Below the pieces are notes generated by a model. It was not told the origin of the DNA. It worked only from the letters and a program-made list of their open reading frames with translations, and made no database searches. The position numbers and the translations under genes were made by a program. A DNA stretch of 64,000 nt from Antitrichia curtipendula (taxonomy: Eukaryota; Streptophyta; Bryopsida; Hypnales; Leucodontaceae): NCBI GenBank assembly GCA_951230915.1, contig OX579636.1:42783912-42847911 (forward strand), in the 5' to 3' direction. Shown one piece after another: positions 36,546-49,524 of this stretch (within the stretch, counting starts at the first letter, position 1; every line of letters begins with the position of its first letter).

Positions 36546-39500
36546 TTATAGGGCAACATGTAGACCATGTTGGGAAGATCACTTCAAAAATACATAACTA
36601 ATTCACACTTTATCTGAAAAATAAAATTTCAACTACTCTAACTATATCTCAAACTTATCTTGGTGTGGAAAAAAATTTGAAATTTTTTTAGCAAGGGCAT
36701 GAGGGCAGAATCCAAATTCTTACCACAATGGGTTGTTTTACCTTAAGCAATTCCACACATGTTATGGAGCAGTAGAAGGGAATGTAAATTTATTATCCTG
36801 TAGAAAGATAGACGTACGATCGACATTGCCAATTTTTTGTGATTTTTTTTCTTGAATTCAAATTACTATGAATATTGGAAGACAAAAAGTTGGCCTCAAT
36901 CCATATCCAATATATAGACTCTTTCAATTCCAGTTAATCCAACACTGATTTTTCGCTCACTACAGTGGGAAATGTGTCATGACCTTATTAGTCCCAACAT
37001 TGAAAGGAGAAAAAATCACATTCCAAGCTTTGGTTGGAAATCTATTCTAGCCTTGGTTGGAAATAGCTATATCCTATAGGGTGGATATAGATCCTTGGTT
37101 GGAAATGGGTGGTTCTACTATAGACAATGGAATCAAAATATTTTAGAAAATTTCAAGTGCATTGTTAATTATGATGAACATCAAAGTGTACGTGCCAAGA
37201 ATGTACTCCAAAGTGGCAAGCACTACCATAAACGAGGCAACCCATTTCTGACCACTTAAGCAGATACTCAAACCTTTAGTATAGGTTTCTTCAGTGGGAA
37301 AAATTTTCCACATGCAAAAATAGAATACATAAGGTTTATATAGTTTTTCAGATTTTTGTCTCTCAAAATAGAATTACTATGAGTTTTTTAGTTGAAGATT
37401 TTATTTTATTTAGACTGGTCATATAGACCTTCTTATTTCCAACCAATGATTGGTTGCAATATTGAGAGTCTTGTAGCCAATCATAATGCGGCAAAATTGC
37501 GCCGGGAATTGTGCCATAATTGATCACTATTTATTTCTTCCTGCACGAAAAGAGAAAAGCTTACATTGTCATAACGGGGGGGATTAAGAATGAGTTGCCT
37601 TCCATACATACATTCTTGGGAAGCTACCTCAAGCCTTCACTTAAGCAGATGGAACCCTACTCAACCACACATACATACAACCATTTTACAATAATAAAGA
37701 TGGGCACCTCCAAAACCACCACTTTTTGCTATTATGCCTAGTTATTATTACTAAACTATTCAATTTTTTTTCTTATTGGCAAGTAAAAGAAGGGGTCAAC
37801 GTATCGAAGGCAATTATGGGTCAGTGGTGCATGTGGAGATGTCCACCTTAGTGTGTTCAAAGGCACAAAGACTGTACACATTTTAAACAAATTTTCTATT
37901 CAATTAACATTCTTTGAAATGAAAAAAATTATTTTTCTGCAGAGACTTGTTGACAACAATAGCCTAGTAGCTTATTGAACTCTTTTTAGCCAATATTTAT
38001 TGTTAGTGCCCTCCAAAAGGTTTGAAAATCACTTTGAAAATTTATAGAAATTTAACATATTTTGCATGCAATACATTTCTATTGAATTTGACAAATTAAC
38101 AAGTAAGTCAAATAAATCAATCAAAACTTACAATTTATCCCCTAAAATATTGAGATGTTTTGAGTCTCAAATGGCTTGAAGGTGACCTCTTGTCACAAAA
38201 TCATCAATAAAACAAAAACAAATTATCTTTTTACATTATATTTTATTCTTAGCTAGCCTAGTTAAGAACTTCTTTTCAAAAATTTAGACAATAATGTTGT
38301 ATGATCGTTGACATTGTAGCAATCAAAGTAGGTACAAAACTACTTTTGGTACTTGCCCAAACTGTTAAATGTTTTATTGGTTATTCAAAACAACTTTTTT
38401 TCCCGCTTCTTCTACCATTGATAGTTGTTGTGCAATTTGAAAATGTTGATGAACTTGAAGTTTGGTTTCACCATTCTAAATTTTTTAATCTTTTATGTGT
38501 CCAATCTTATTTTAAAAACGTGAATGAAAAATGGTTTGCCCAAACTTCTATTACACTTGAAAATCTTATGAGATGTGGATGGAGTAATAAAAACACTTTA
38601 TTTCAAGTTCCATGCGGTCAAAACCTTTAAAATAATCCACTTTATGACATGGTAAAAAACAAGCTTCAAAAATTAAAAATACAATCACAAACTCGGGTCA
38701 AAGTTCTAAGTCCTTTTTAACTTGGGCCTTGCCTTCCAGTGTCGGGCTTCCTATAATTTTCTTTTTCACTCATCATCTAAGTGGATGACAAATGGGCAAT
38801 GAACCAACACTTTCCCTCATGAACCCCACATTTTCACTATAAAGTGATTGTTTTTTTGTAACATATCACTATAGCTCTATGTAGGACCTCTTCATGTCTT
38901 GCAACATGAACATAGGCCATAGGTAGGATTGGCCTAGATAAAAAAAAATGACAACATCCCATCTCCAAAACCTTTGTAAAAATTCATTAGTGGTATACAC
39001 TTGTTGACATCAAAATAACACTTCATGCCATATTTTATTGAAAAATGCTTCAAGTCTTGGTTTATTTCTTTGCATCAAATGTGTTGTATGTATTGACATA
39101 ATTTTTTTTGAAAATTTAATCTCAACAATTGGAACTTTGGAAGAATTAATGACTGCCCAAATTCACAAACAAAACAAATTGGGCTCCTCTATCCTTCACC
39201 CAAAAGATGCATTCACGTCCTCTTACTGTAATTTATGCCCCCCTTTCTTGCTGAAAAAACCATAGCGTTGATCTTCTTACCTCAAAATGCTCCTTTTTAA
39301 ATGATGAGATAAGAAAAAAAGAAATTGTTGATTAGCCATTGCATAATTAGGGTTTGACTCTCTGGATATGAAATATGAATACAAATATGGAATCTAAAAT
39401 ACATTAAATATATACATATCCACATATGTTCATATGGATATATAAAAAATACATACAACAATCAGTATTCCATATTGATTTCAATCCAAATAGATTTAAA

Positions 39501-40369
39501 AAAAATACAAATGATGTGTTGTTTCCAATCATATGATGTATTCATTGATTAACATCTTTGAACTCCTAAACTCTCTACCTTTTTATCACAATGTACTAGG
39601 ACGTGACGTCGTGGTAAGAACGGCATAAAAGAAGCTACCATAAATATGCTCTCATAACACTGTGATCAATTGGACATGGAGTTCATTAGTTCATTGGTAT
39701 TAACGGATGAATATGTCCTTTGGTGGAGAAAATAAACTTTGATAATCAAGAGGATGGTGAGCTTATGGGTAGATAATGATTTTTACTTCAATTATCTACG
39801 ATAATCCAAGTGTTCACAACCTTTTAGGGCTCACAATAGGGTGAGCCCCTATGACAGCTTTCTAGCCTGCCAATGACTAGGCTTCACTGGATTTCTACTA
39901 TCCAAATAGGATTCTTTGTAATTATGCAAAATGCATTAGTGATTTGCATTGTTATCAATTTATGAAATCAATGATGTTTATTCCACTCTTGTTATCCCAA
40001 CTACTTGTAAGGTACCTAATTCTTTGGTTTTGTGTGCTTTATTATTCTATTTTTATGTCTATAATCATGAAGCTTATTGAGTGATTGCTATGTTGTGATC
40101 ATGTGCATCAATAGGTACTATCAACTTATCCACTTTAGAAACAAAACCTTTTTAGATTCCACGGCTATAGACTCGGCTATAGATCACATTTGGATAATTG
40201 AATTTGAAATCTGAAATTTGTGGAACAAGTTGAACACCTAGTTTTAGGTACCCATTTACCATGATTATAGGATTCTGATTTTTTTTATCATAAATCTAGG
40301 CTTCCCGCTCACTTTCCCTTGCTCCCTGCTTAAATTCTAGCATTCTCCCTAGTTTGTCCATCTTACTTG

Positions 40370-40510
40370 TGTATTTTGGTAGTGCAGAGTAGTTCTAGAT
40401 GAAGCTCAGGTCATTCTTGTTGTATGTTGTTTGCAAAGTTGATATCTTTTTTGCATTGCCTTGTAGCTTAACCATCTTACTTGTGTATTTTGAGAGTGCA
40501 CTGAGTACTT
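40370..40510 (+). repeat. Dispersed tandem repeat, two units
   Basis: Two units of about 115 bp share ATCTTACTTGTGTATTTTG followed by AGTGCA. Related units occur at about 44890-45205 (CTTGCCTTTCTTACTTG, TGTATTTTGGCAATGCA). Confidence 0.65.
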
Positions 40511-40994
40511 CACTAGCAATTACTTTAGAAACAACATGCGATCTACTAAAGGGTACATTTTAAATGTTGGAGCTAATAATTTAAAAAATATTCAAATTAC
40601 TATAGCATCACTTCTTTGAAGAGTATTGTATTACAATTATTATAGAGTACATTATAATCATCTATTATACATAATTTGTAAATCTACTCAAAGGATAGTT
40701 TAAAAGGGAGGAAAGAAACTTACATGAAGACCTTCCATTTTTTCAATTTGCAAATAGAAACAATAATGAAAAACGTCTCATTTTGGGTTGTTCTCTGTTC
40801 TTTTGCTCCAACTCAAATCTGTATAAGTTAATTTTCAAGGAAGTGTTGTATTCAAGCAAGAGGGTTGGATTTAGCCGTTGGAAGTTTGGAACATCCGATT
40901 TGGGGTGTACGGTTGTTTTGTGATGGTGTGCAAAGATCTTAAGGGATTCATTTTTGCAATTTTTTTGGGGCACTTTGCAGCCCTTGTTCTATAT

Positions 40995-41883
40995 TCCTAA
41001 AGTTCTAAGGCCATTTTTCTATTAGGAAACACTCAAAACTGTCATTTCTGTTGCATTTGCCGAAGAAAACTGAATAAGTAATTTTTTAAGAATCTAACCA
41101 TAGAATCTTGTATTTGACTTGTCTTAGATCATATGACAAGAATTTCATGAAGTTTGACCAAAAGATTTAAAGATATTAGCATTCAAAGTTGGAATTTTTT
41201 ATTTATTTTTTAATTCTGGCATGCAATTTCAGATGACTTTGATTGCCATTTGTAGAATTTTTTTGCACTACACACTTTGAATTAAAAATTTATTACAATG
41301 AAAAATTGAATTGAAAGTCTAGGAAAAAAAATTTCAAAAAATAAAACTTGATTTTCATTCCTTCAAATATCGTCAAGTAGAAGTAAGTCTAAGAATGAAA
41401 AAAAGACTAAATTGTTAATACCTTTAAGATGGAATTAAAACATAACAATCCCAATGGTGAGATATTCTAACAAGCATACTTAACCTTGTCAAACAATTTT
41501 TTTTGAAAAAATGTAAAAATTGCATTCAAAAATGAATTATGTAAATTATTTTTTTAAAGAAGATGCTTAGATTGCCCAAGAAACAAAGATTTGAATCAAA
41601 GCTTCACATGTAGACAAAAAAGTAATATTTTAGAAAAAAAATTAAAAAATTAAATTTTGACTTTTTGTGGGTTTTTATACTACCCATCAACCTTTGTTTT
41701 TGGCTATTTGTGCCATAACTTTTGTTCTCTAGCATCGATTGAAATAAAAATTATATTTCCATGAAGCTTCTGTATATTTCTTGCTTCACAAAAAGTTTCA
41801 AAAAATTACAATGAATAATGAGACTATATGAGCCTACCTGAGGTTGCATTTGGGTCCTTGTAGGGCCAATGGGACTTTAGGGG
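40995..41883 (+). mobile_element. TTAA-type element family D, third copy
   Basis: The left end TCCTAAAGTTCTAAGGCC and right end GGGACTTTAGGGG are inverted. The flanks have decayed from TTAA (TTTA on the right). The interior matches 34396-35245 throughout. No ORF. Confidence 0.7.
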
Positions 41884-42827
41884 TTTACGCCGCGAAGGTT
41901 GACGTATTTGCTGCTAAAAAACGAAGCTTCATAAAGTGTGGGTGTGTGTTCAAGACTTCAAGAAGGCTTTCTATTATCACCCATTAGGAAAAAAACGAGC
42001 CCTTTAAGAGGCAATAAGTCTGTGGACATAGAATGTTGGACAAAAACAAAAACAAAAAACAAAAAAACTACCCCCCTCCCTTTTTTATTTGGTAGCAAAT
42101 TGGAGGGCTTATCAATGCAGTACAAATCACTTAAATAATTTTAAAAATGTTTTAAAAAGTATCAAAATTAATACAAAATTACAAAAAATTCAAATCTGAT
42201 GTGGTATTACTATGACCATGTCAGATTTTGTTTTTAAAATTTAAAATTTATTTAAATTTATTTGTGAATTTATTTTAAGTTATTATTAAATTATTTTGTA
42301 TAATTTTGTTTGTTTTTAAATCATTTAAAAGTCATTTAAAAGTCATTTAAAGTCATTTTAAAGTATTTATAATAATTTTTTTAATATTTTTATTTTATAA
42401 TATTTTTAAAAAAATGCTACTACTCATCATTGATGAACAATGGTCATTGTCCCTCAAAGGAACAATGAGTCCCATTGAAGGGAACTTTCCCTACAAAGCT
42501 GCCCTTTTGAGGGCTCATTTTTTTCCTAATGTGGTAAGGATTTTCTTATTCCGTGTTGTGGTTTACAATGTATTGTTGTCCTTTTTCTAACATCAATTTT
42601 CTTATTTTTGTAGTGATTTGTACATGTGTAGATATGTTTTGCTTAGAATAAAGGTTGTTGTAGAGGGAGGAAAAGGTGCAATGTTGTTAAGGATATAACT
42701 ACATACTTTAGAACATAAAGATTTTCAATCCACTTTCTTTAGTCATGTTCGTGTTGATGAGGTTTAGGATTTAATGTTTAGCTTATACTTCTAAAGTCAG
42801 GCCTATATCATCAATATTCTCTATTAA

Positions 42828-43360
42828 ACTATAAATGCTCAAGCAACCATTTTTTGGTTGCTGCCCAACTTTGTGTAGCATTTTCAAGAAAGAAAAAAAA
42901 ATCAATTTTTTATAATTTAAAAAAAAGATTGGATTGTCTTTCAATATTTATATTCAAAACTAAGATCACTACAGTCAAACAAAAATTATAAAAGAAATAG
43001 CACAAAGTGTTAGAATTTGCCTAATATTGAGAAATTTATAATCTGGGGAAACTATCAGTGTTCTTAATACTAGATCTTTTGCATTTTTTCAAAAATCAAT
43101 AGAAACCACAATTTTGTCCAATTAAAAAAAAAATTCAAAAATTCAACATAGAAATTGTATTTTTGGTGAGTTTTTGAAGTTATATCTTCAAAATTCATTT
43201 GCAAAGAATCTATAAATAGTTTTATAATTTTGCCCCTTACAAATACTTTCTACTTTTTTATGCTTCACATTATCTCCTTTGTGCAAACTTCAAATAAGTT
43301 ATAGAGCTTATATTTGATAACATATTAGTATTTTGTCCAAAAACCTTGGGCTTTTAGGAG
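42828..43360 (+). mobile_element. TTAA-type element family I, older copy
   Basis: TTAA on the left (42824-42827) and TCAA on the right (43361-43364). The ends ACTATAAATGCTC and GGGCTTTTAGGAG are degenerate. The interior is closely similar to 45414-45954 (GATTGGATTGTCTTTCAATA, AACCACAATTTTG). Confidence 0.8.
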
Positions 43361-44544
43361 TCAATCATCATCCAAAACTTTTTATTGTTGGGCAATCGTT
43401 TCACATGATAGTTTGAAGGTTGTCATTTTAAGGGAGTTGCTAAGATTGTGACTAGGCAATGGGTGGAGAGTCACTTCATCCTGAAGCTTAGAGTGGTGAT
43501 TATGCGTGATGTCTTTAATAAACTAAAGACACATGAATGTGCATAGTCAAGGTATTTTTTTAGGTAGGAGCTATAGTTGTACTATATTATAAAATCTGAA
43601 CTCTAAAACCAATCTATTTGTTGGTGCATTTTGTAAGATTTTGAACCCAAACCATTGCATTTGTAAATGCATAAGTTAGACTTAGCCAATATAATATTGC
43701 TTTGGAGGGAATTTAGTTTGCATTTTTTTTCTTCCTATTGTACATGTATGATTTGTTTGTATGAATTGTTTGATATATGATGCTTGTATATGTGTTGTTT
43801 GTGTGAGTTGTGTTCAATATTAGTTAGAGTGTATATGTTGTTCATATTAATCAACGCTAAATGGCATATAGATTTTTTAATTACAATAGGGACATATTCA
43901 AATGTCTCAAATTTCAATTTTAAATACCATATGGTGTAGAAAAATAGGCAAAATATAGAAATAGAAAAAGAAAGACAAATCTATTGTGCAATATTAGCTA
44001 AATAGATCCTATATTAATAAATTTTGATGCATGTATATATGGGTACAAGGTATAGTAAAGTACTTGGGAGAAGTGCACAACAGCTCAAGTTGTACCAAGG
44101 TTGTCTTCCCTAACACCGCGACAAGTGACGTCCCCGACGTCACACGACATCTAATAGTGCTTCCGCGACGTCCAATAAAGTCAAACTGTCCGTTGATTGT
44201 TTCCATTTTTTTTCTAGTTACCGGCCATCTGGCTGCCATATGGTGGCTATGTGGCACATTCATGGGCAACTGCAAGTATGGTAAGGGCAACACTTCTTTT
44301 TCTTTTTTTCTTTCTAGATTTCGTAGCCAACTGTTAGTTATATGATTGGAAAACAAAATCTTTGATGATATGGGTGTTATAAATCACCACACAAACAACT
44401 CATAAACTTCAATTAATGAATTAGCTTCACTACTAATTAAGTATCCAATACTTAAGAATTTAATTTCCTAAGTACAGCAAGTTGGGGTAGCGGCGACCGT
44501 GTCTAGTCAACTGCCCCCTTCCCCCCCTATAGTCGCCCCTTTTT

Positions 44545-44715
44545 TTCTTGCGGTTGCCCCTTGCACCTGAAGTTGCCCTGATCTTCGTACCCGCAGTCTC
44601 CTTTTTTTTCCGCAATTGCCCCCTGCATCCGAGGTCGCCTTGATCTTTGTACCCACGGTAGCCCTATTCAGACCTGCATGCGCCTCGTCCCGAGGTCGCC
44701 CTTGATGACGTGGTT
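44545..44715. repeat. GC-rich imperfect tandem repeat
   Basis: Two to three units of about 75-85 bp contain TTGCCCCYTGCAYCYGARGT, GCCYTGATCTTYGTACCC and CGGT. They stand out as GC-rich in AT-rich surroundings. No coding or structural role is evident. Confidence 0.7.
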
Positions 44716-44889
44716 TTCTCTTTCCACGTCACTACCACGTAAGATAAATTCGGGCAACCCGAAATAAAACCCTAATTTCCTACTCAACACTTTATCTGCT
44801 TTTATTAGACACTTGTCCTATACAATATACAACGTCAGATGTCCAATACGTCACCAATATCCCGGAACATGTCTGATAAGACAACCCTA

Positions 44890-45205
44890 GGTTGTACTTG
44901 TTGTATTTTATCTGCAAAGTTGATATATTTTTTTAATCGCCTTTTAGCTTGCCTTTCTTACTTGTGTATTTTGGCAATGCACAACAATTCCAAAAAGAGT
45001 TCAAGTCAAATTTATTGTATTTGATTTTGGTAGTTGATATTTGTTCTTATTTTGGGTAGTTGATATCTTGCCTTTCTTATTTGTGTATTTTGGCAATTCA
45101 GAGCAATTTTCTCGAGGCTCCTATCATACTTGGTCATGCATTTTGGATGTACTTTGATATTTTTTTTACTATCATATTTGTTGTATTTTGGCAATGCATA
45201 GCAAC
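44890..45205 (+). repeat. Dispersed tandem repeat, about three units
   Basis: Units share YTTGYCTTTCTTAYTTGTGTA followed by TTTTGGCAATKCA and AGCAAT. They are related to the two units at 40370-40510. Spacing is irregular. Confidence 0.65.
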
Positions 45206-45413
45206 CTGATGTTGCTAATAGACCTTGTAGTTGTAGTACAACATCTCATTGATGAGCTCAAATGTAGATTTCCAACCTACAACTTCCGCAAGTACCTTGA
45301 TGTGATCAAGAATTCTTTTGGTGAGTCTAGTAGATTTGTGAAAAGGGTAGCAATAAACTTAAGCCACCTATCTTAGATTGCACTCAATTGGAGTTGCAAC
45401 AATTGCTATTTAA

Positions 45414-45954
45414 CCCCTAAGCGCTCAAACGACCATTTTATGGTCGCTGCCCGGCTTCGGGCAGATTTTTCGGGCAGGAAAAAACTTTTTTCAAATTTTT
45501 TTTTTTTTTTTTTTTCTTAAAAGATTGGATTGTCTTTCAATATTTATATTCAAAACTAAGATCGCTACGGTCAAACAAAAACTATAAGAGAAATAGCACA
45601 AAGAGTCTAGTATTGCCGAGTGTTGAAAAACTTACTATTTGGGGAAAGTATTGGTGTTTTCATTACTGGATCTTATGCATTTTTTCACAAATCAATAGAA
45701 ACCACAATTTTGACCAATCAAAAAAAAATTCAATTGCTAAAGACAGAAATTGTATTTTTGGTGAATTTTTGAAGTTATATCTTCAAAATTCATTTGAAGA
45801 GAATCTAAAAATAATTTTATAATTTTAACCATACGGATATTTTCTTCTTTTTGTGCTTCACATTATCTATTTTAACGCAAACCTCAAAAAAGTTGTAGAA
45901 CTTATATTTTATAACACATTTGTGTTTTGTCCAAACCCCTTGGGCTTTTAGGGG
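45414..45954 (+). mobile_element. TTAA-type element family I, complete copy
   Basis: Perfect TTAA on both sides (45410-45413, 45955-45958). The inverted ends are CCCCTAAGCGCTC and GGGCTTTTAGGGG. It also has an internal GACCATTTTATGGTC palindrome near the left end. At 541 bp it is close in length and sequence to 42828-43360. Non-coding. Confidence 0.87.
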
Positions 45955-47545
45955 TTAAGCGCACTATGTTTTCAAATTCCATAGCAACTACGAAACCATC
46001 GTGTTTGGTGAATCCACTCATCAATCTATGGAGGTGTTTGAATGCAAACTCGACCCTTGCCAAAAATTTCAATGTGTGTCAAACTCATAGAGGTTGTCAT
46101 TATCCATATTATTGGTTTTGTTGAGGACATTCATCCTTATCATATTTCATAGACTAAGTTCGGAATAGGTTGGTGCCAACTTGGGAGTGGTGGTTGACAT
46201 GAGGACGTAGTAGGTGTATACAATCAAGAACTTTTTGTACAAATAATGTTTCCAACAATAAATTCACATACTCAATTAAGCGGTATTAGTAGAGTGTTCC
46301 AAAATAGTAAGTTTCCCTAGCTAGCATTTCCAGGAGTAGTTTTCCTTAGTAAGTTAGTGATCATTCTTGCATTGTGCTTTAATTATTGCTAATTGAGTTG
46401 TTTAGAATGTAGTTTGAAAAGTGACCCTTTTGTTTCATCATTTGTGCATGGTTTTGAAATTTGCGTAGAAAACATTTCTATTCAATGAAGTTTTTTTCCT
46501 AGTTATGTTTGTGTGTAGGATTTCTGACATAGCGAATGATCAATGCTTCACTACTTGAATTATCATCATCCAATCCAAAATCCAAGCTTGCTCTTCAAAT
46601 GTTTCTTGCAAAGTTTTGTTGTTATATTGAAAATGTTCTTTGCTTTGTGTAGCAATTCAATACAACAATGTATAGGAGAACACTTTCTATCCTTCGAATT
46701 TTTCCAAAGAGCATCATGCTTCAATGAAATTGTGTTTATGGTAAATAATGTATGCATAATTTTATAGCTAAAAAAAAATGCTTCACTATTTTGGAGCACC
46801 ATTATTCAATTTGAAGTCCATGTGTAATGTGTTCACTTTGCCTCTTTAGATTTCAAGTCTTTGCTTTCTAATTTATACAAACATTTTTTGCTTTGTATAG
46901 CAATCTAATGTTGAATGCGTTGTTTAACTCATGATTGTATCTTGTGTACTTCAACTTGTAGAAGCTTTTGAAGAGGTTAGAAATTCTACCTACTTTGATC
47001 TATCTCAAATTCCTTGTCACTACTAATCACTTTGAATTTCACTACTTGCAACAATTTTACAATGATGAGTTTCTTATTTGCATGTCAAAATGTGTTTTGC
47101 AGGTCTAACACTTTCTAAGATAGGAATATTTTTTTGTGTCTAGAACTCTAGATGATTTCTATTATTGTTTTCTTTTGGTCACGCGATGTAAATGTGTAAT
47201 CTTCATGCAATATGCTTTTCTTGAACTGTTTGGTTTATGTTTTTCTTAAAATACATCCTTTACCAATGAATCCCAAACGCAATGAAGTCAAAGTGCACTT
47301 TTTTTTTCCTATTGTTGTTGTAGCCTCTAACTATTTTTAAAAAATATCACCATTGTCTATTTTGTACTTGTTGCCTAATCCAAATTCCTACAATAACCTA
47401 TTTATGCAAGTTGTTGCTATGTAAATAGAAAAAATAAGGTCATCTAGCTTCAAAATGGCATAAGGAATAGCCACCTTCAATTCCAACCCCCAAAACAAGG
47501 AGCCAAAAAATTCAAAACCTTCTTGAATGAAAGGTCATACAACTA

Positions 47546-47801
47546 AGGTAGTATGCTCTTAAAGCGACTATTTAAGAGTTGATTGCCTTTTTGGAGAAAC
47601 TGAATAGTTTTCAGAAAATTTGTGTAGGAAGGAAAATTGGATCTTCTTGGAACTAGTTATAAATTTTTGAAGCTGAAATGCAGTGATCACTAAAAGCAAA
47701 CACTTCTTGAAATATACATTGCTCAGACATTGAAGAAAGTGGAATGTACCTCTATGTCATGATCGCTTTTAGAGCATGGGTGGTTATAGAACATACTACC
47801 T
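47546..47801. mobile_element. TA-flanked MITE with AGGTAGTATG ends
   Basis: The inverted ends AGGTAGTATGCTCTTAAAGCG and its diverged complement reach to CATACTACCT. TA flanks both ends (47544-47545, 47802-47803). The first six bases equal those of the 19756-19975 element, suggesting one superfamily. No ORF. Confidence 0.78.
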
Positions 47802-49303
47802 TATTGGTTCAAAAAAACAAACAAATTGGGTGGTGCTATCCAGAGTTAACAGAACTAGCTAAAATTCACTCCATTGCTACTTAAAATTTTCAGTAGCTAA
47901 ATGTACACTGGATAAAATCCTTGAAAAAATTAGATTTTAGCCAAGGTTGCAACAAACAATAGAATTTGATAGCCAACTTGCAACTTCCTCCACATTGGAA
48001 TTAGCATCTATTTAGTCAGGGTTGTGTTATAGTACTCCCAATAATCCTTTACAACTTGTAAAATCCTTTCTTTTCAATTATTTTTTAATTCTACTCATTT
48101 TCAAGGTAGCCAAAGTTGATGCCTGTTTGTCTTGAAGGTAGCATATTGCACTGAGTTCCATAAACTTGGTAGCACATTGCACTAAATTCCATAAACTAGT
48201 TCTGAGGTCACTGGCGGGATGTCGGCAATCTGACCTCAGAAGCTGGGTGGCGGCAATTGCCAAAGCTTCTACAGTGGCAGTCAATCCCAGGAAAGCATCC
48301 CACGCACCTCCAGGCGATCTCGTGCACCGAGGAACAGTCCTGTGGCGTGCGAATTGAATCCTCTTGTAAGATAGTCTTGTCTGCAGACTTTCGGGGAAAA
48401 ATCGATAAGCAAAAACATACAAAAGCATCGAAGCACCTTTCCGCCATGCCCACTCAAGTCCCTGGTCGGAATCGGCGCCGCTGAGTGGCTCCACTTCCGC
48501 CGCTCAAGCGCGCTTCTAGTGCATGTGCTCAGCTTGGTATCTTTGACACTCAATATAGAACAGTTGACTAATAAGCTTATTGACTGTCTTTGGTTTTCAC
48601 TTTGGAAACCTCGCGAGGATTTCTCCTAATGGAAACTCTTTGGCCTTCTGTTCAACGGAGCCACTCATCAGTCTACAGTGGCGGAGTGTCCGTGCGTCAG
48701 AAGAGTTGGGGCTGCCACCACGGACGCAGATGCAGCGAAGTTGCGATCTGTCGGGATAAGTTATTGCAAGCTCTACTTCCACCTTTTTGGCCACTCTTCC
48801 TCGTTTGACCCATTCGGGCGCCGAATTCCCGACTTCCTTCGCCTTCCTTTCTTTCGTTCCTTCCATCGATGGTGGCACAGAAGCAGCATCTTGGGCACTT
48901 GAGCTCCATCGTTCCGGCCGCCCATCGCACCTTGGATAGTAGTTTTACCCTTTTTTTTTAATATTGTAGGTTTGCATATTTCCAGGGTGGTGTTTCGTGC
49001 CCAACCTTGTGAGGTTCTCTAGGATAGGCCAACAGCTCAGAACACAACAGACCTTCAGGGTCAAAATTTCGGTAGAGTTGGGGTTGATTGTTGCAGAAGG
49101 GCAGTGGAGTGCGAAACAAGTTTGGTGAAGAATGCAGTGTGATCATCTGGGATTTGGGTTTTGCGAACCTCCCCGCTCATTAACCCTTGCTTCAACGTTT
49201 TGGTCATGGTTTTTAATAGGACCGTCGCTCGCGTGAAGAGCGAGTGCGAAACCTCCCGAGGATTTACCACGTTGTTGCAGTAAACGGTAGGTGAGGCAAA
49301 TTC
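47802..49303. other. Unassigned stretch upstream of the kinase gene
   Basis: The part from about 48160 to 48950 is much richer in GC than the desert to its left. It has overlapping open frames on both strands (the longest is 48078-48494 minus, 138 codons) but no domain I recognise. It probably includes promoter and 5' leader of the receptor-like kinase. Confidence 0.5.
48137..48197. repeat. 31-bp tandem duplication
   Basis: TGGTAGCAYATTGCACT followed by RARTTCCATAAACT occurs twice in direct succession. It is one of the sharpest tandem duplications in the window. Confidence 0.85.
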
Positions 49304-49375
49304 ATGCGTTGGAGCCTCGTGATGCTTCTGAGCTCCGTGCAAATGATTTGGTACTTGGTCATGTACTCTGGTTAG
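49304..49375 (+). other. Possible upstream ORF of the kinase gene
   Basis: ATG at 49304 opens a 23-codon hydrophobic peptide ending at TAG (49373-49375). It overlaps in another frame the open region upstream of the kinase start. If transcription starts upstream, it could reduce translation of the main ORF. No transcript evidence is available here. Confidence 0.35.
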
Positions 49376-49524
49376 CCAACCGTGGAAATTTCATGCAATT
49401 GGAAATTAGTGTGGAAGAATTGGTGGCCCGCTTTTGTTCTGGTCGAGGAAAGGATCCCAAGAAACTGGAAAGGTTTTGGAGCTGGAGTCTAAGGCGCTTG
49501 GCAGGGGAGGCTAAGAAGCTCGTC

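Larger units (their letters stand above)
17500..48100. other. Gene-poor, transposon-rich region
   Basis: About 30 kb without a recognisable gene. The longest open frames are near 100 codons or less, AT-driven and without recognisable domains. The region is a mosaic of short TTAA-flanked, TA-flanked and other inverted-repeat elements, tandem arrays and their fragments, each listed separately. Within it I recognise nothing definable in about 19980-22460, 31010-33100, 36560-40300, 41900-42420 and 45960-47540 beyond AT-rich sequence and diverged repeat scraps. About 24360-24660 is GC-richer but has no identifiable structure. Confidence 0.8.

Noticed and set aside
38301..38630. 109-codon plus-strand open frame in the desert
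   Set aside because: AT-driven composition, no recognisable motif and no splice-compatible neighbours; it could be a transposase scrap but nothing supports that.
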